Below are positions 52,496 through 58,795 of a DNA stretch of 58,795 nucleotides, piece by piece. Location: the NCBI GenBank assembly GCA_030018495.1, contig JASEFS010000023.1, forward strand, positions 1 through 58,795, given 5' to 3'. The position numbers and the translations under genes were made by a program. The notes beneath the pieces were generated by a model. It was given only the letters and a program-made list of their open reading frames with translations, had not been told where the DNA came from and ran no database searches. The DNA is from Deltaproteobacteria bacterium (GTDB taxonomy: Bacteria > Desulfobacterota > Desulfobaccia > Desulfobaccales > 0-14-0-80-60-11). Numbering within the stretch: position 1 is the first letter of the stretch; each line of letters begins with the position of its first letter.

Positions 52496-53977
52496 GTGCG
52501 CCTCAAGAATCAACTAGAAGGAAAATGTACGCCGTCTCTGCTGGCCTCTCTGCTGATCTTCCTGTTGCTGATATCAAACGGCTTGTCTAAAGAAACCGAC
52601 CGCCCTGGGCCGGCGGCTAATCATCCTGAAGGGTCTTCCTCTGCCCAGCCGGAAGGCCTTGTCGAGAAGATCAATCTCCTCGCTCTTTATACAGTTGACG
52701 AGGGGAAAAAGCGCGTGCTTTTTTATCAAAGGAAGGACCTGCGGTCTTTAAAACCTCTGAATATAAAGGGATACGTCACCGGTGTGGTGATGCTCTTGAA
52801 TGACGAACTTGCGGTCAGCCTGGACGGCATGCCGATGAGCAGGATTCGCACTAATGACGACGGCACCCTGACTTGCAAGTACTTCGGCCCCCTCGAATCA
52901 GTGGGATCGATTTCTCCTTACATTGAGTCTGTTTCCCACAAAGCGCCTGAAAATGCGGCCGCCGAAACCGGCGCGGCCAAATACCTCTTCGGCGGTTACT
53001 CCTGTTTCCCGTTGGTGCGTGGGGCTGGCGTATCACGTGAGAAGCAATTTTTCATCTCACTCAAAAAAGGAAATGACTCGCTCCGGATAGTCGTACGCCA
53101 TCAGGGCTCTCGCGCCATCTTCGCAGCCAAAAATGAAAGCGGGAAGCAGATCAGTTTTCATTACCAGGGAACCTCACTGCCAAACAACTTTGCCAAGGAC
53201 CCGGAGCTGCGGTCTAGATTGCAGGCAATTTCAGCAGGAATCCGGTCGGTGGAAGGCAAGTTCGGGGTGGACTTGGTGTCCCGGGTAAACCTGGTGGACT
53301 ATGAAAAAATTCGCAACGCCGTGACCTGCGGGGGCGAAAAAGAAATCTGGTTTTATCTCAAAGTGCTCAGAGAAGAACCTCTGGAAGAGCTGAGAACTAT
53401 TGCCGCTCATGAGACCCTCCACCTGCTGGTGGAAAGTCAAGGATTTGCGGAAGATGCCGCACTGCGGGAGCATTTTGCCGATCTCAAAGGCTTCGATTTC
53501 CTTTCTTATGAACGCTTCATGCTCATTACCAAAGGCATTGTGCTGGAAAAAGGCAAGGAAGACCTCAAAGATGAGGCTATTTTCTTTGCCTTCCTGGACG
53601 AGCGCAATTTCCTGAAAGGAATGAAGGGTGGACATGCCTATCAGAATCCTGAGGAATTTTGCACTTCCTTTCTTCATTCCTTGATGTTTGTCGAGCGCCT
53701 GAAGGACAACCTGGATCGGCCGCTGTTTTTAAGGGGTCGCCAGGAGCCATATTTTTTGAGTCAAACAGAAAAACAGAACATCCTAAAGGAGTACGTCAAG
53801 ACCCTGGAAATCCTGAAGCAGTCGCTTCCAGGCGGACAGCAGGCCGGCTTTTCTGTTGAAAAGGTGGGCAGCATCCTCGAACAAGCCCACCATCGGGCCA
53901 AACATGAATGGAAAAGGCGGGAGATGACAGTCGGGGCCGGCGTCCGGCTCAGCTGTGCCGACCTCCCGTCTTTTTAA
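52496..53977 (+). CDS. Exported HExxH metallopeptidase candidate
   Basis: A 493-residue protein starting at GTG 52496 with AAGGAAGG upstream. A hydrophobic segment (14-29) acts as a signal peptide or anchor, followed by a Pro/Ser-rich linker. The C-terminal half has AAHETLHLLVE, a zinc-binding HExxH motif at 305-309. A later NPEEFCTSFLHSLMF segment (384-398) offers a Glu third ligand, as in gluzincin-type enzymes of the MtfA/lethal-factor kind. The N-terminal half (60-290) has no recognised domain. It may cleave periplasmic or secreted proteins. I know of no named family for it. It is monocistronic, with a promoter and a possible operator. Confidence 0.7.
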   Translation: MRLKNQLEGKCTPSLLASLLIFLLLISNGLSKETDRPGPAANHPEGSSSAQPEGLVEKINLLALYTVDEGKKRVLFYQRKDLRSLKPLNIKGYVTGVVMLLNDELAVSLDGMPMSRIRTNDDGTLTCKYFGPLESVGSISPYIESVSHKAPENAAAETGAAKYLFGGYSCFPLVRGAGVSREKQFFISLKKGNDSLRIVVRHQGSRAIFAAKNESGKQISFHYQGTSLPNNFAKDPELRSRLQAISAGIRSVEGKFGVDLVSRVNLVDYEKIRNAVTCGGEKEIWFYLKVLREEPLEELRTIAAHETLHLLVESQGFAEDAALREHFADLKGFDFLSYERFMLITKGIVLEKGKEDLKDEAIFFAFLDERNFLKGMKGGHAYQNPEEFCTSFLHSLMFVERLKDNLDRPLFLRGRQEPYFLSQTEKQNILKEYVKTLEILKQSLPGGQQAGFSVEKVGSILEQAHHRAKHEWKRREMTVGAGVRLSCADLPSF

Positions 53978-54277
53978 CTGCATCAGGCGAGCACCCGGCC
54001 ATCCGAAAAATTTTGCTTTAAGCATTCTTAGCTGACTGCGGGCCCCTCCCGGTTAAATGAAGCCGTGTGTTTTCAAGCCTGGGCGCAGTCAGCCCCCAAT
54101 AGGCTCCGACTTCGCATTGTAATCCATCAAATACGTAAAATCCCACCCGAGAATACGACAGCCCTCCCCTTGCTGCCAAACCTGCCGCCTCCTACGTTTA
54201 AAGGCAAATGGAACGTTCTTCCGCCTGCGAGCGCAGGTATTTTAAAGGAGAACGAAAAGAAAAAGGAGGTAGTTTAC
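53978..54277. other. Spacer before the PRC-barrel gene
   Basis: The frame of the downstream gene is open from 54065, but this part reads as non-coding. The real start at 54278 has its own ribosome binding site and signal peptide. No clear promoter or repeat was found. Confidence 0.5.
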
Positions 54278-54826
54278 ATGAAAAGAATTATTGCAGTTTT
54301 GGCCGTGTTGATGCTTGTCTGTGTTTTTGTCGGCGCCCAGGCGTTTGCCGCCGGGGAAAGAGAACGGGGTCAGACTTACGAGCGCGGGACGACGCAGCAG
54401 CAGATGACCACCGGGGAAAAGGCCCGGATGGGTGAACAGGCCATGGCGAACCGGGCCAGCGAGATTATCGGCAGCACCGTTAAAAACGAAAAGGGCGAAC
54501 AGCTGGGTACGGTTAACGACATCGTGCTCGACAGGAGAGGTGAAGTGCAATACATCATCCTGTCTCACGGCGGTCTGCTGGGCATCGGCGACAAACTGAT
54601 CCCCATCCCCTTCAGGGCAGCCAAGATGCAGGAAGACACCGTGGTTCTGCAAAATGTGGACAAGCAGAAACTCGAGCAGGCTCCGAACATCAGCCAGCAA
54701 GAGTGGGAAAAACTCGCACAGCCTGATTTTGAGAGAAGGGTTTACAGCTACTATGGTCAGGAACAACGCGAGCCTGGAACCATGAGGAGATGGGAAGAGC
54801 AGCCGAGGCAGAGACAGCAGCAGTAA
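54278..54826 (+). CDS. Exported PRC-barrel domain protein
   Basis: A 182-residue protein. The start at 54278 is set by AAAAGGAGGT seven bases upstream and by a typical signal peptide (MKRIIAVLAVLMLVCVFVGA, cleavage after AFA). After a Gln/Arg/Thr-rich linker comes a PRC-barrel domain (about 60-130): SEIIGSTVKNEKGEQLGTVN, DIVLDRRGEVQYIILSHGG and KLIPIPFRAAK. The C-terminus is rich in Gln, Arg and Glu. PRC-barrels are small beta-barrels found in stress and envelope proteins and in RimM. It probably sits in the periplasm, perhaps stress-related. Followed by a perfect hairpin and a strong terminator. Confidence 0.87.
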   Translation: MKRIIAVLAVLMLVCVFVGAQAFAAGERERGQTYERGTTQQQMTTGEKARMGEQAMANRASEIIGSTVKNEKGEQLGTVNDIVLDRRGEVQYIILSHGGLLGIGDKLIPIPFRAAKMQEDTVVLQNVDKQKLEQAPNISQQEWEKLAQPDFERRVYSYYGQEQREPGTMRRWEEQPRQRQQQ

Positions 54827-54840
54827 TGCTTCTCTTAACA

Positions 54841-54864
54841 GGCGCTCCGGTCAACCGGAGCGCC
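54841..54864. repeat. Perfect 10-bp hairpin
   Basis: GGCGCTCCGG (54841-54850) and CCGGAGCGCC (54855-54864) pair perfectly around a TCAA loop. It starts 14 bases after the PRC-barrel stop codon and has no T-run. It may protect the mRNA 3' end, ahead of the true terminator 23 bases further on. Confidence 0.7.
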
Positions 54865-54887
54865 GAACCAGCCAGATTTTGTAAGGC

Positions 54888-54919
54888 ACCGGCGATGCAG
54901 CAGCCTCGCCGGTTTTTTT
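54888..54919 (+). terminator. Rho-independent terminator after the PRC-barrel gene
   Basis: ACCGGCGA (54888-54895) and TCGCCGGT (54906-54913) form a perfect 8-bp stem, followed by a T-run continuing to 54919. It also separates the convergent response regulator gene. Confidence 0.9.
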
Positions 54920-54933
54920 ATGCAGGGCGATGC

Positions 54934-55596
54934 CTATTTGGTCACAAGGCCGTGTTCGATAGCAAATCTAACCAGCGCGGAAGTTTTGTGGATATTCAGT
55001 TTTTTCATGATGTTGTAGCGATGAGTTTCGGCGGTCCTCCGGCTGATATAAAGATACTCCGCAATATCCCGGATAGAATAGCCTTCCCCGATCAGCTTCA
55101 GGATATCCTGCTCGCGGAAGCTGAGTTGCTTTAAGGGACCCTCGATGAATTCCTGTTTGCCCCTGAGATAGACATCCAGGACATTGTGCAGGATGCTCGG
55201 GCTGACATAAGGTTTGCCGTTGAGCACGTTGCGAATGGCGATAAGCAGTTCATCCCGGGTGATGTCGTCTTTCAAACAGTAGCCGTTGCCGCCCAGCCTG
55301 AAGACCTCCATAATGTGATCGTCATTGTTGCGAATGGTCAAAACGAGTATTTTGGCTTCCTGCACCTGCTTGCGGATGCTTCTGAGGACCGCGATTCCGC
55401 TCATTTTGGGCAGGTTCAGTTCCATCAGGATCAGGTCCGGCCGGATCTTTTCAATGGCGCGGATAACCGACATGCCGTCCGCGGCTTCTCCCACTACTTC
55501 AAAATCAGGAGAGGAACTGAGCATAGCCCTCAGGCCTTCCCGCATAAGCGTTTCATATTCTGCAATAAAGATGCGGTATTTCTGCTGCTCATTCAT
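54934..55596 (-). CDS. NarL/FixJ-type response regulator lacking the phospho-acceptor Asp
   Basis: A 220-residue protein with an N-terminal receiver domain (about 5-125) and a C-terminal LuxR helix-turn-helix (about 150-215: LSFREQDILKLIGEGYSIRDIA, ISRRTAETHRYNIMKKL). The DNA-binding half looks intact. In the receiver, the phospho-acceptor position holds Glu59 (DLILMELNLPKMSG), and the first acidic pair is Ala-Glu (IFIAEYETL) rather than Asp-Asp. Thr and Lys of the switch (LVLTIRN, YCLKDD) are kept. It may therefore act without phosphorylation, in a constitutive or ligand-controlled manner. No histidine kinase is adjacent. Confidence 0.9.
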   Translation of the reverse strand: MNEQQKYRIFIAEYETLMREGLRAMLSSSPDFEVVGEAADGMSVIRAIEKIRPDLILMELNLPKMSGIAVLRSIRKQVQEAKILVLTIRNNDDHIMEVFRLGGNGYCLKDDITRDELLIAIRNVLNGKPYVSPSILHNVLDVYLRGKQEFIEGPLKQLSFREQDILKLIGEGYSIRDIAEYLYISRRTAETHRYNIMKKLNIHKTSALVRFAIEHGLVTK

Positions 55597-56091
55597 AGTT
55601 TATACCCCGAAAAAGATTCCCAAGGATTCTCCCGTCTTGCCGCTTCGGCAGGCAGAAGGGCGGGGCACCCCGCCGGGTATAACCCAGCAATTCAAGCCGA
55701 AGCACCTGCAGTATGGTTTAACGGGTGGGGCAAAAGCCGGGCTGAACCTTGGAATCGTGGAAACAGAACCTATTGCCTTCGGCGGCAGGACTGTATCGGG
55801 ATGAGCCTTCCCAGCCCGCTTCTCCCACAGGCTTTGGCTGCACCGGACGCCTCTCAATAACCCCACGTAGGTTAACGCTTATTTATCGAACCTCCTGGAA
55901 ATGATCTGACTGCTTGAACCACACCGCCAAAGGGGGATCTAGGGGAGGAGGCGATAGCAGCGTAACGAAAATATGAAACCAGCTTTTTCTGCAAAATTAA
56001 ACAGGAGAAAAAAACTGTCAAGGAAACCTAGTGCATGGAAGTCTCAAGACGTAAGGGAGCGGTTTGAAGGGGAGGGAAGGGCGAGGCAAAG
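55597..56091. other. Spacer with a palindrome and a repeated promoter-like element
   Basis: No confident gene. GGCGGGG/CCCCGCC (55659-55665, 55668-55674) is a short palindrome. On the minus strand TTGACA-N16-TAATTT (56021-55994) lies in a 29-base segment also found at 1801-1829. It points at the response regulator gene, with a leader of about 390 bases. Confidence 0.45.
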
Positions 56092-56361
56092 GTGGAAGTT
56101 GCCGAAGAAATTGTGTTTTCCTGGCAGACTCGTTTCTTATATGGCGCTGCCGCTTTCCTTATGCTAATATTGTTTGGAAAAAATTTCGCCGTATTCATTT
56201 TGGGCGGCGAGGGGCATCTTTTTGCCGGCTGCGGGGAATCAGCGGCCGGTGTTTACGGGAAAATAGTCCCCCAGGGAATTATAGATATCGCCAGGTTCCT
56301 GCACTTTGTTTTTCCTCTTCTGATCTGCGGCGATGACCTGCCCCGGATCTGCCGCCGTTAA
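56092..56361 (+). CDS. Possible small membrane protein upstream of the ferredoxin gene
   Basis: An 89-residue frame starting at GTG 56092 with only a weak ribosome binding site. Two hydrophobic stretches (FLYGAAAFLMLILFGKNFAVFIL, about 15-37, and ARFLHFVFPLLIC, about 67-79) could be membrane segments. It ends 48 bases before the ferredoxin gene. The translated product resembles no family I know. It could be a leader or noise. Confidence 0.35.
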   Translation: MEVAEEIVFSWQTRFLYGAAAFLMLILFGKNFAVFILGGEGHLFAGCGESAAGVYGKIVPQGIIDIARFLHFVFPLLICGDDLPRICRR

Positions 56362-56409
56362 AATCACCTGAAAGACAATCTACCTGCGCCATCGGGAGAA
56401 ATATCCGGT

Positions 56410-56829
56410 ATGAAATTGATCGTTGTGGATTCGGAACGTTGTGTGGGCTGCCAGAGCTGCATGTTTGCCTGCGCCCGGCGGCATCACGAAGCCGGGCTGG
56501 CCAAGAGCTGCATCGGGGTGCACTCCAGCGGCGGCATGGAGCGGGGTTTTAACCTGAAAGTCTGCCGGGCCTGCGAGGACCCTCCGTGTCTCAAGATGTG
56601 CCCCACCGGCGCGTTGCGCCCGGCCCGCCGCGGCGGCGTGCGACTTGACCTGGAAAAATGCCACGGCTGCGGCAACTGCCGCAGCGCCTGTCTGCTGAAC
56701 GCCGTTTTCTGGAACAGCGAAATCAACAAGCCCATGATTTGCAGCCACTGCGGCTACTGCGCCAAATTCTGCCCGCACGGCGTCATTGCGGTGTTCAAGG
56801 AAGAGGAGGCCAAGGAACATGCTTTGTGA
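56410..56829 (+). CDS. Four-cluster [4Fe-4S] electron-transfer protein
   Basis: A 139-residue ferredoxin-type protein. Sixteen Cys ligands fall into four groups: 11/14/17/21, 52/55/60/64, 84/87/90/94 and 111/114/117/121, predicting four [4Fe-4S] clusters. The HycB/DmsB-like arrangement matches the electron-transfer subunit of multi-subunit tungsten AORs and of benzoyl-CoA reductase-like complexes. The last 11 bases overlap the start of the AOR gene, so the two are translationally coupled. It should pass electrons between the tungstoenzyme and ferredoxin or another carrier in the cytoplasm. Confidence 0.92.
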   Translation: MKLIVVDSERCVGCQSCMFACARRHHEAGLAKSCIGVHSSGGMERGFNLKVCRACEDPPCLKMCPTGALRPARRGGVRLDLEKCHGCGNCRSACLLNAVFWNSEINKPMICSHCGYCAKFCPHGVIAVFKEEEAKEHAL

Positions 56830-58570
56830 TCAAGGCCTGAGCACGGTTTTACATATCGATTTGTCGAAGAAGTCCTTCCGGACCGAGAAGCGGCCGGAAC
56901 TTTTTGAAAAGTACCTGGGCGGCGCCGGGGTGGCCATCCAGCTTCTGCATGAAAACTGCCCCAGGGATTGCGACCCTTTGGGACCGGAAAACCCCATTAT
57001 TTTGGCGGTGGGGCCCTTGACCGCGCTTTTCCCGCTGGGTTCCAAGACGGTGGCCATGTTCAAGTCGCCCCATACGGGCAACCTGGGTGAGAGCCACTGC
57101 GGCGGCCGCAGCGCCGTGGCTTTGCGCATGGCCGGCTACGGCGCCCTGGTGATCAAGGGAGTCAGCGAATCCCCCATCTACGTCGCGGTGCATGGGAATA
57201 AGGTTTATTTCCGGGACGCCTCCTCCATCTGGGGGCTGGGAAGCATCGTCACCGGCCAGATTCTGAGGGAGGCGGAGAGCGGAACGGGCTTCAGGACCAT
57301 CATGCGCATCGGCCCGGCCGGAGAGAAGCTGGTGTCCTATGCCTGCGTGACCACGGAGACCTACCGCCATTTCGGGCGCCTGGGACTGGGTGCGGTTTTC
57401 GGCAGCAAGAAGCTCAAGAGTTTAATCATTTCCGGCCAGCAGTCCCTGCAGGTCACCGATCAAAAGCTTTACCGGGAAACTTACGAGGAAATTTACGAAA
57501 AAGCGGTGACCTCGCCCCTCATGAAAAAGTACCACGACCTGGGCACCGCGGAAAACATCATGCCCTTGAACGAACTGGGGGGGCTGCCCACCCGCAACCT
57601 CAAGGAAGCCAGGCTGGCGGAAGCCGCCGATATTTCCGGAGAGTATTTCGCCGAACACTACCTGGGCCGGCGTCTGGCCTGCTCCCACTGCCCGGTGGGC
57701 TGCATCCACATCGCCGCGCTCCGGGAGCCGGACCCGTTGAAGCCCTACTTCTATAAAACCTCAATGATTTCCTATGACTACGAGCCCATGTACGCCCTGG
57801 GTTCCATGCTCGGCGGCAGCGACGCCAAGGGCCTCATGCAGTTGATGGACCGCATCGAGGCCTTGGGGCTGGACGCCATGAGCGCCGGCGTCATCCTGGC
57901 CTGGGCCACCGAGGCCCTGGAGAGGGGCAATATCTCGGAAAAGGAAACCCAGGTGCCCCTGGCCTGGGGCCATTATCCCGGCTATCTGAAGGCCGCCCGC
58001 TTCATTGTGGAGCAGCCCAACCACTTTTACCGGGCCCTGGCCCAGGGGGTGGAGCGGGCCGCCTCTCTTTACGGCGGGCGCGACTTCGCTCTGTCCTTCG
58101 CGGGCAACGAGATGCCGGGTTATCACACCGGGCCGGCCGCGCATTTGGGGGTCTTGGTGGGCGCCCGCCACAGCCACCTGGACAACGCCGGCTACAGCCT
58201 GGATCAGAAAGTTCTGGCCAAGAACCTGGCCAGTCCCCAGGAGGTGGCCGAGGCGCTTTTGACCGAGGAATACTGGCGGCAAATCCTATCCAGCCTGGTG
58301 GTCTGCTTTTTTGCCCGGGAGATTTACAAAAAAGAGGTGGTGGCCAAAGCCTTGCAGCTTTCCGGTTTTGCCGTCGACCCCGAGGCCTTGCTTGACATCG
58401 GCAAAGAAATTCACCGGGAAAAATACCGCTTCAAAATGCGGGAAGGCTTCGGGCTGGACCGGCTGCGCATCCCCAAACGCATCCTGGAGACGCCGTCCCT
58501 GGTGCAGGGCTGGGATGAAAATTACCTCATCCAGGTGCTGGAGCACGTCAAGGAAGCCCTGTCCCTTTAA
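56819..58570 (+). CDS. Aldehyde:ferredoxin oxidoreductase family tungstoenzyme
   Basis: A 583-residue AOR-family protein. ATG 56819 has GAGGAGG nine bases upstream. The N-terminal domain has the family's pterin-binding features (KYLGGAGVAI, GSKTVAMFKSPHTGNLGESHCG, AALRMAGYGALVIKG). The [4Fe-4S] ligands are Cys288, Cys291, Cys295 and Cys496, at nearly the same positions as in Pyrococcus furiosus AOR (288, 291, 295, 494). AORs oxidise aldehydes to carboxylic acids, or the reverse, with ferredoxin; the tungsten is bound by two pterins. A partner ferredoxin subunit suggests an AorAB-like complex. A flavin subunit, if present, would be beyond the window. Confidence 0.93.
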   Translation: MLCDQGLSTVLHIDLSKKSFRTEKRPELFEKYLGGAGVAIQLLHENCPRDCDPLGPENPIILAVGPLTALFPLGSKTVAMFKSPHTGNLGESHCGGRSAVALRMAGYGALVIKGVSESPIYVAVHGNKVYFRDASSIWGLGSIVTGQILREAESGTGFRTIMRIGPAGEKLVSYACVTTETYRHFGRLGLGAVFGSKKLKSLIISGQQSLQVTDQKLYRETYEEIYEKAVTSPLMKKYHDLGTAENIMPLNELGGLPTRNLKEARLAEAADISGEYFAEHYLGRRLACSHCPVGCIHIAALREPDPLKPYFYKTSMISYDYEPMYALGSMLGGSDAKGLMQLMDRIEALGLDAMSAGVILAWATEALERGNISEKETQVPLAWGHYPGYLKAARFIVEQPNHFYRALAQGVERAASLYGGRDFALSFAGNEMPGYHTGPAAHLGVLVGARHSHLDNAGYSLDQKVLAKNLASPQEVAEALLTEEYWRQILSSLVVCFFAREIYKKEVVAKALQLSGFAVDPEALLDIGKEIHREKYRFKMREGFGLDRLRIPKRILETPSLVQGWDENYLIQVLEHVKEALSL

Positions 58571-58599
58571 TAGGTCAACTCGGTTATGACCCAGGGTGA

Positions 58600-58795
58600 T
58601 GGAGCGCCGACGCCCCCGGGCGGCGCGTCTCGCCCGGGCAGCCGGTTGAGTTCTTTTCTCATCTGGTTCCCAAGCTCCTGCTTGGGAACCGTCCTGGATG
58701 CAAAGCTTTGCTTTGCTTAAAAAATGAGGGCATGATCGGTTTGCCAAGCGGAGCTTGGCGGCCATCTGCGTCCCCAAGCAGGAGCTTGGGGACGA
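58600..58795. repeat. Cluster of palindromes at the right edge
   Basis: Three stem-loops of one theme: GGTTCCCAAGC/GCTTGGGAACC (58665-58675, 58680-58690), GCCAAGC/GCTTGGC (58743-58749, 58753-58759) and GTCCCCAAGC/GCTTGGGGAC (58770-58779, 58784-58793). Each has a 3- or 4-base loop. They share the AAGC-loop-GCTT core and sit after the AOR gene. The cluster is cut by the window edge. Confidence 0.75.

Noticed and set aside
55973-56167. 64-codon plus-strand frame before the ferredoxin gene
   Set aside because: Very basic, without recognisable features, and it overlaps the repeated promoter-like element.
307-58570. Functional link between the radical SAM enzyme and the AOR tungstoenzyme
   Set aside because: Some radical SAM proteins mature tungsten enzymes, but here the two are about 55 kb apart, so the sequence gives no support.
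1-58795. CRISPR arrays and tRNA genes
   Set aside because: No regularly spaced direct repeats and no tRNA-like TTCGAA loops with acceptor pairing were seen outside coding regions; a tRNA scan would be needed to exclude them fully.

Overview
The window looks like part of the chromosome of an anaerobic, moderately GC-rich bacterium, most likely a Desulfobacterota (Desulfobacca-like) lineage. This is inferred from gene content only: a two-gene 2-oxoacid:ferredoxin oxidoreductase, a tungsten aldehyde:ferredoxin oxidoreductase with a polyferredoxin partner, a radical SAM/SPASM enzyme, a U32 protein with four conserved cysteines, a MucR/Ros zinc-finger regulator, and a complete Liv-type ABC importer. 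I saw no rRNA, tRNA, CRISPR array, prophage or insertion sequence with a transposase.

Layout. (1) 0.3-1.7 kb, minus strand: a 33-residue peptide gene with an ideal ribosome binding site, two stem-loops, then a radical SAM/SPASM gene; this is a candidate peptide-modification (RiPP-like) cassette. (2) 1.9-7.2 kb, minus: livK-livH-livM-livG-livF, divergent from a Crp/Fnr-family regulator; a perfect inverted repeat lies over the predicted liv promoter. (3) 8-12.2 kb, plus: a MucR-type regulator, then pheT without pheS, and a PHP-domain phosphoesterase. (4) 12.5-20.7 kb, minus: an AddB-like/AddA-like nuclease-helicase pair and ftsH. (5) 20.9-22.7 kb: SIMPL protein, NifU-like scaffold, HAD hydrolase. 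(6) 23-26.7 kb, minus: a compact operon of a GT39-type glycosyltransferase, a RimK-like ATP-grasp protein, a phosphoribosyltransferase and a lipoprotein. (7) 26.9-33.7 kb, minus: U32 protein, a 54-residue membrane protein, korB/korA, dnaJ with a thiamine-binding-family protein and a degenerate receiver protein, and a small zinc ribbon.

(8) 34-52 kb is a surface-polysaccharide locus: two tandem related methyltransferases, polysaccharide deacetylase, three GT2 and three GT4-like glycosyltransferases, a further methyltransferase, a Wzx-type flippase, a WcaJ-type initiating sugar-phosphate transferase, an outer-membrane beta-barrel, an exported unknown protein and a secreted beta-helix protein. 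No Wzy polymerase, chain-length regulator or Wza exporter is visible, so the pathway must be completed elsewhere. (9) 52-58.8 kb: an exported HExxH metallopeptidase candidate, a PRC-barrel protein, a LuxR-type response regulator lacking its phospho-acceptor Asp, and a four-cluster ferredoxin with an AOR-family tungstoenzyme.

Intergenic DNA is rich in short palindromes of recurring themes (ACAGGC..GCCTGT, CCCTCTCC..GGAGAGGG, AAGC..GCTT, GTGGTCAGTGG), including a small element with perfect 16-bp inverted ends between livM and livH. The strongest candidates for undescribed biology are the peptide/radical SAM cassette, the ATP-grasp/phosphoribosyltransferase/lipoprotein operon, the two receiver proteins with Glu in place of the phospho-acceptor Asp, and the HExxH protein.
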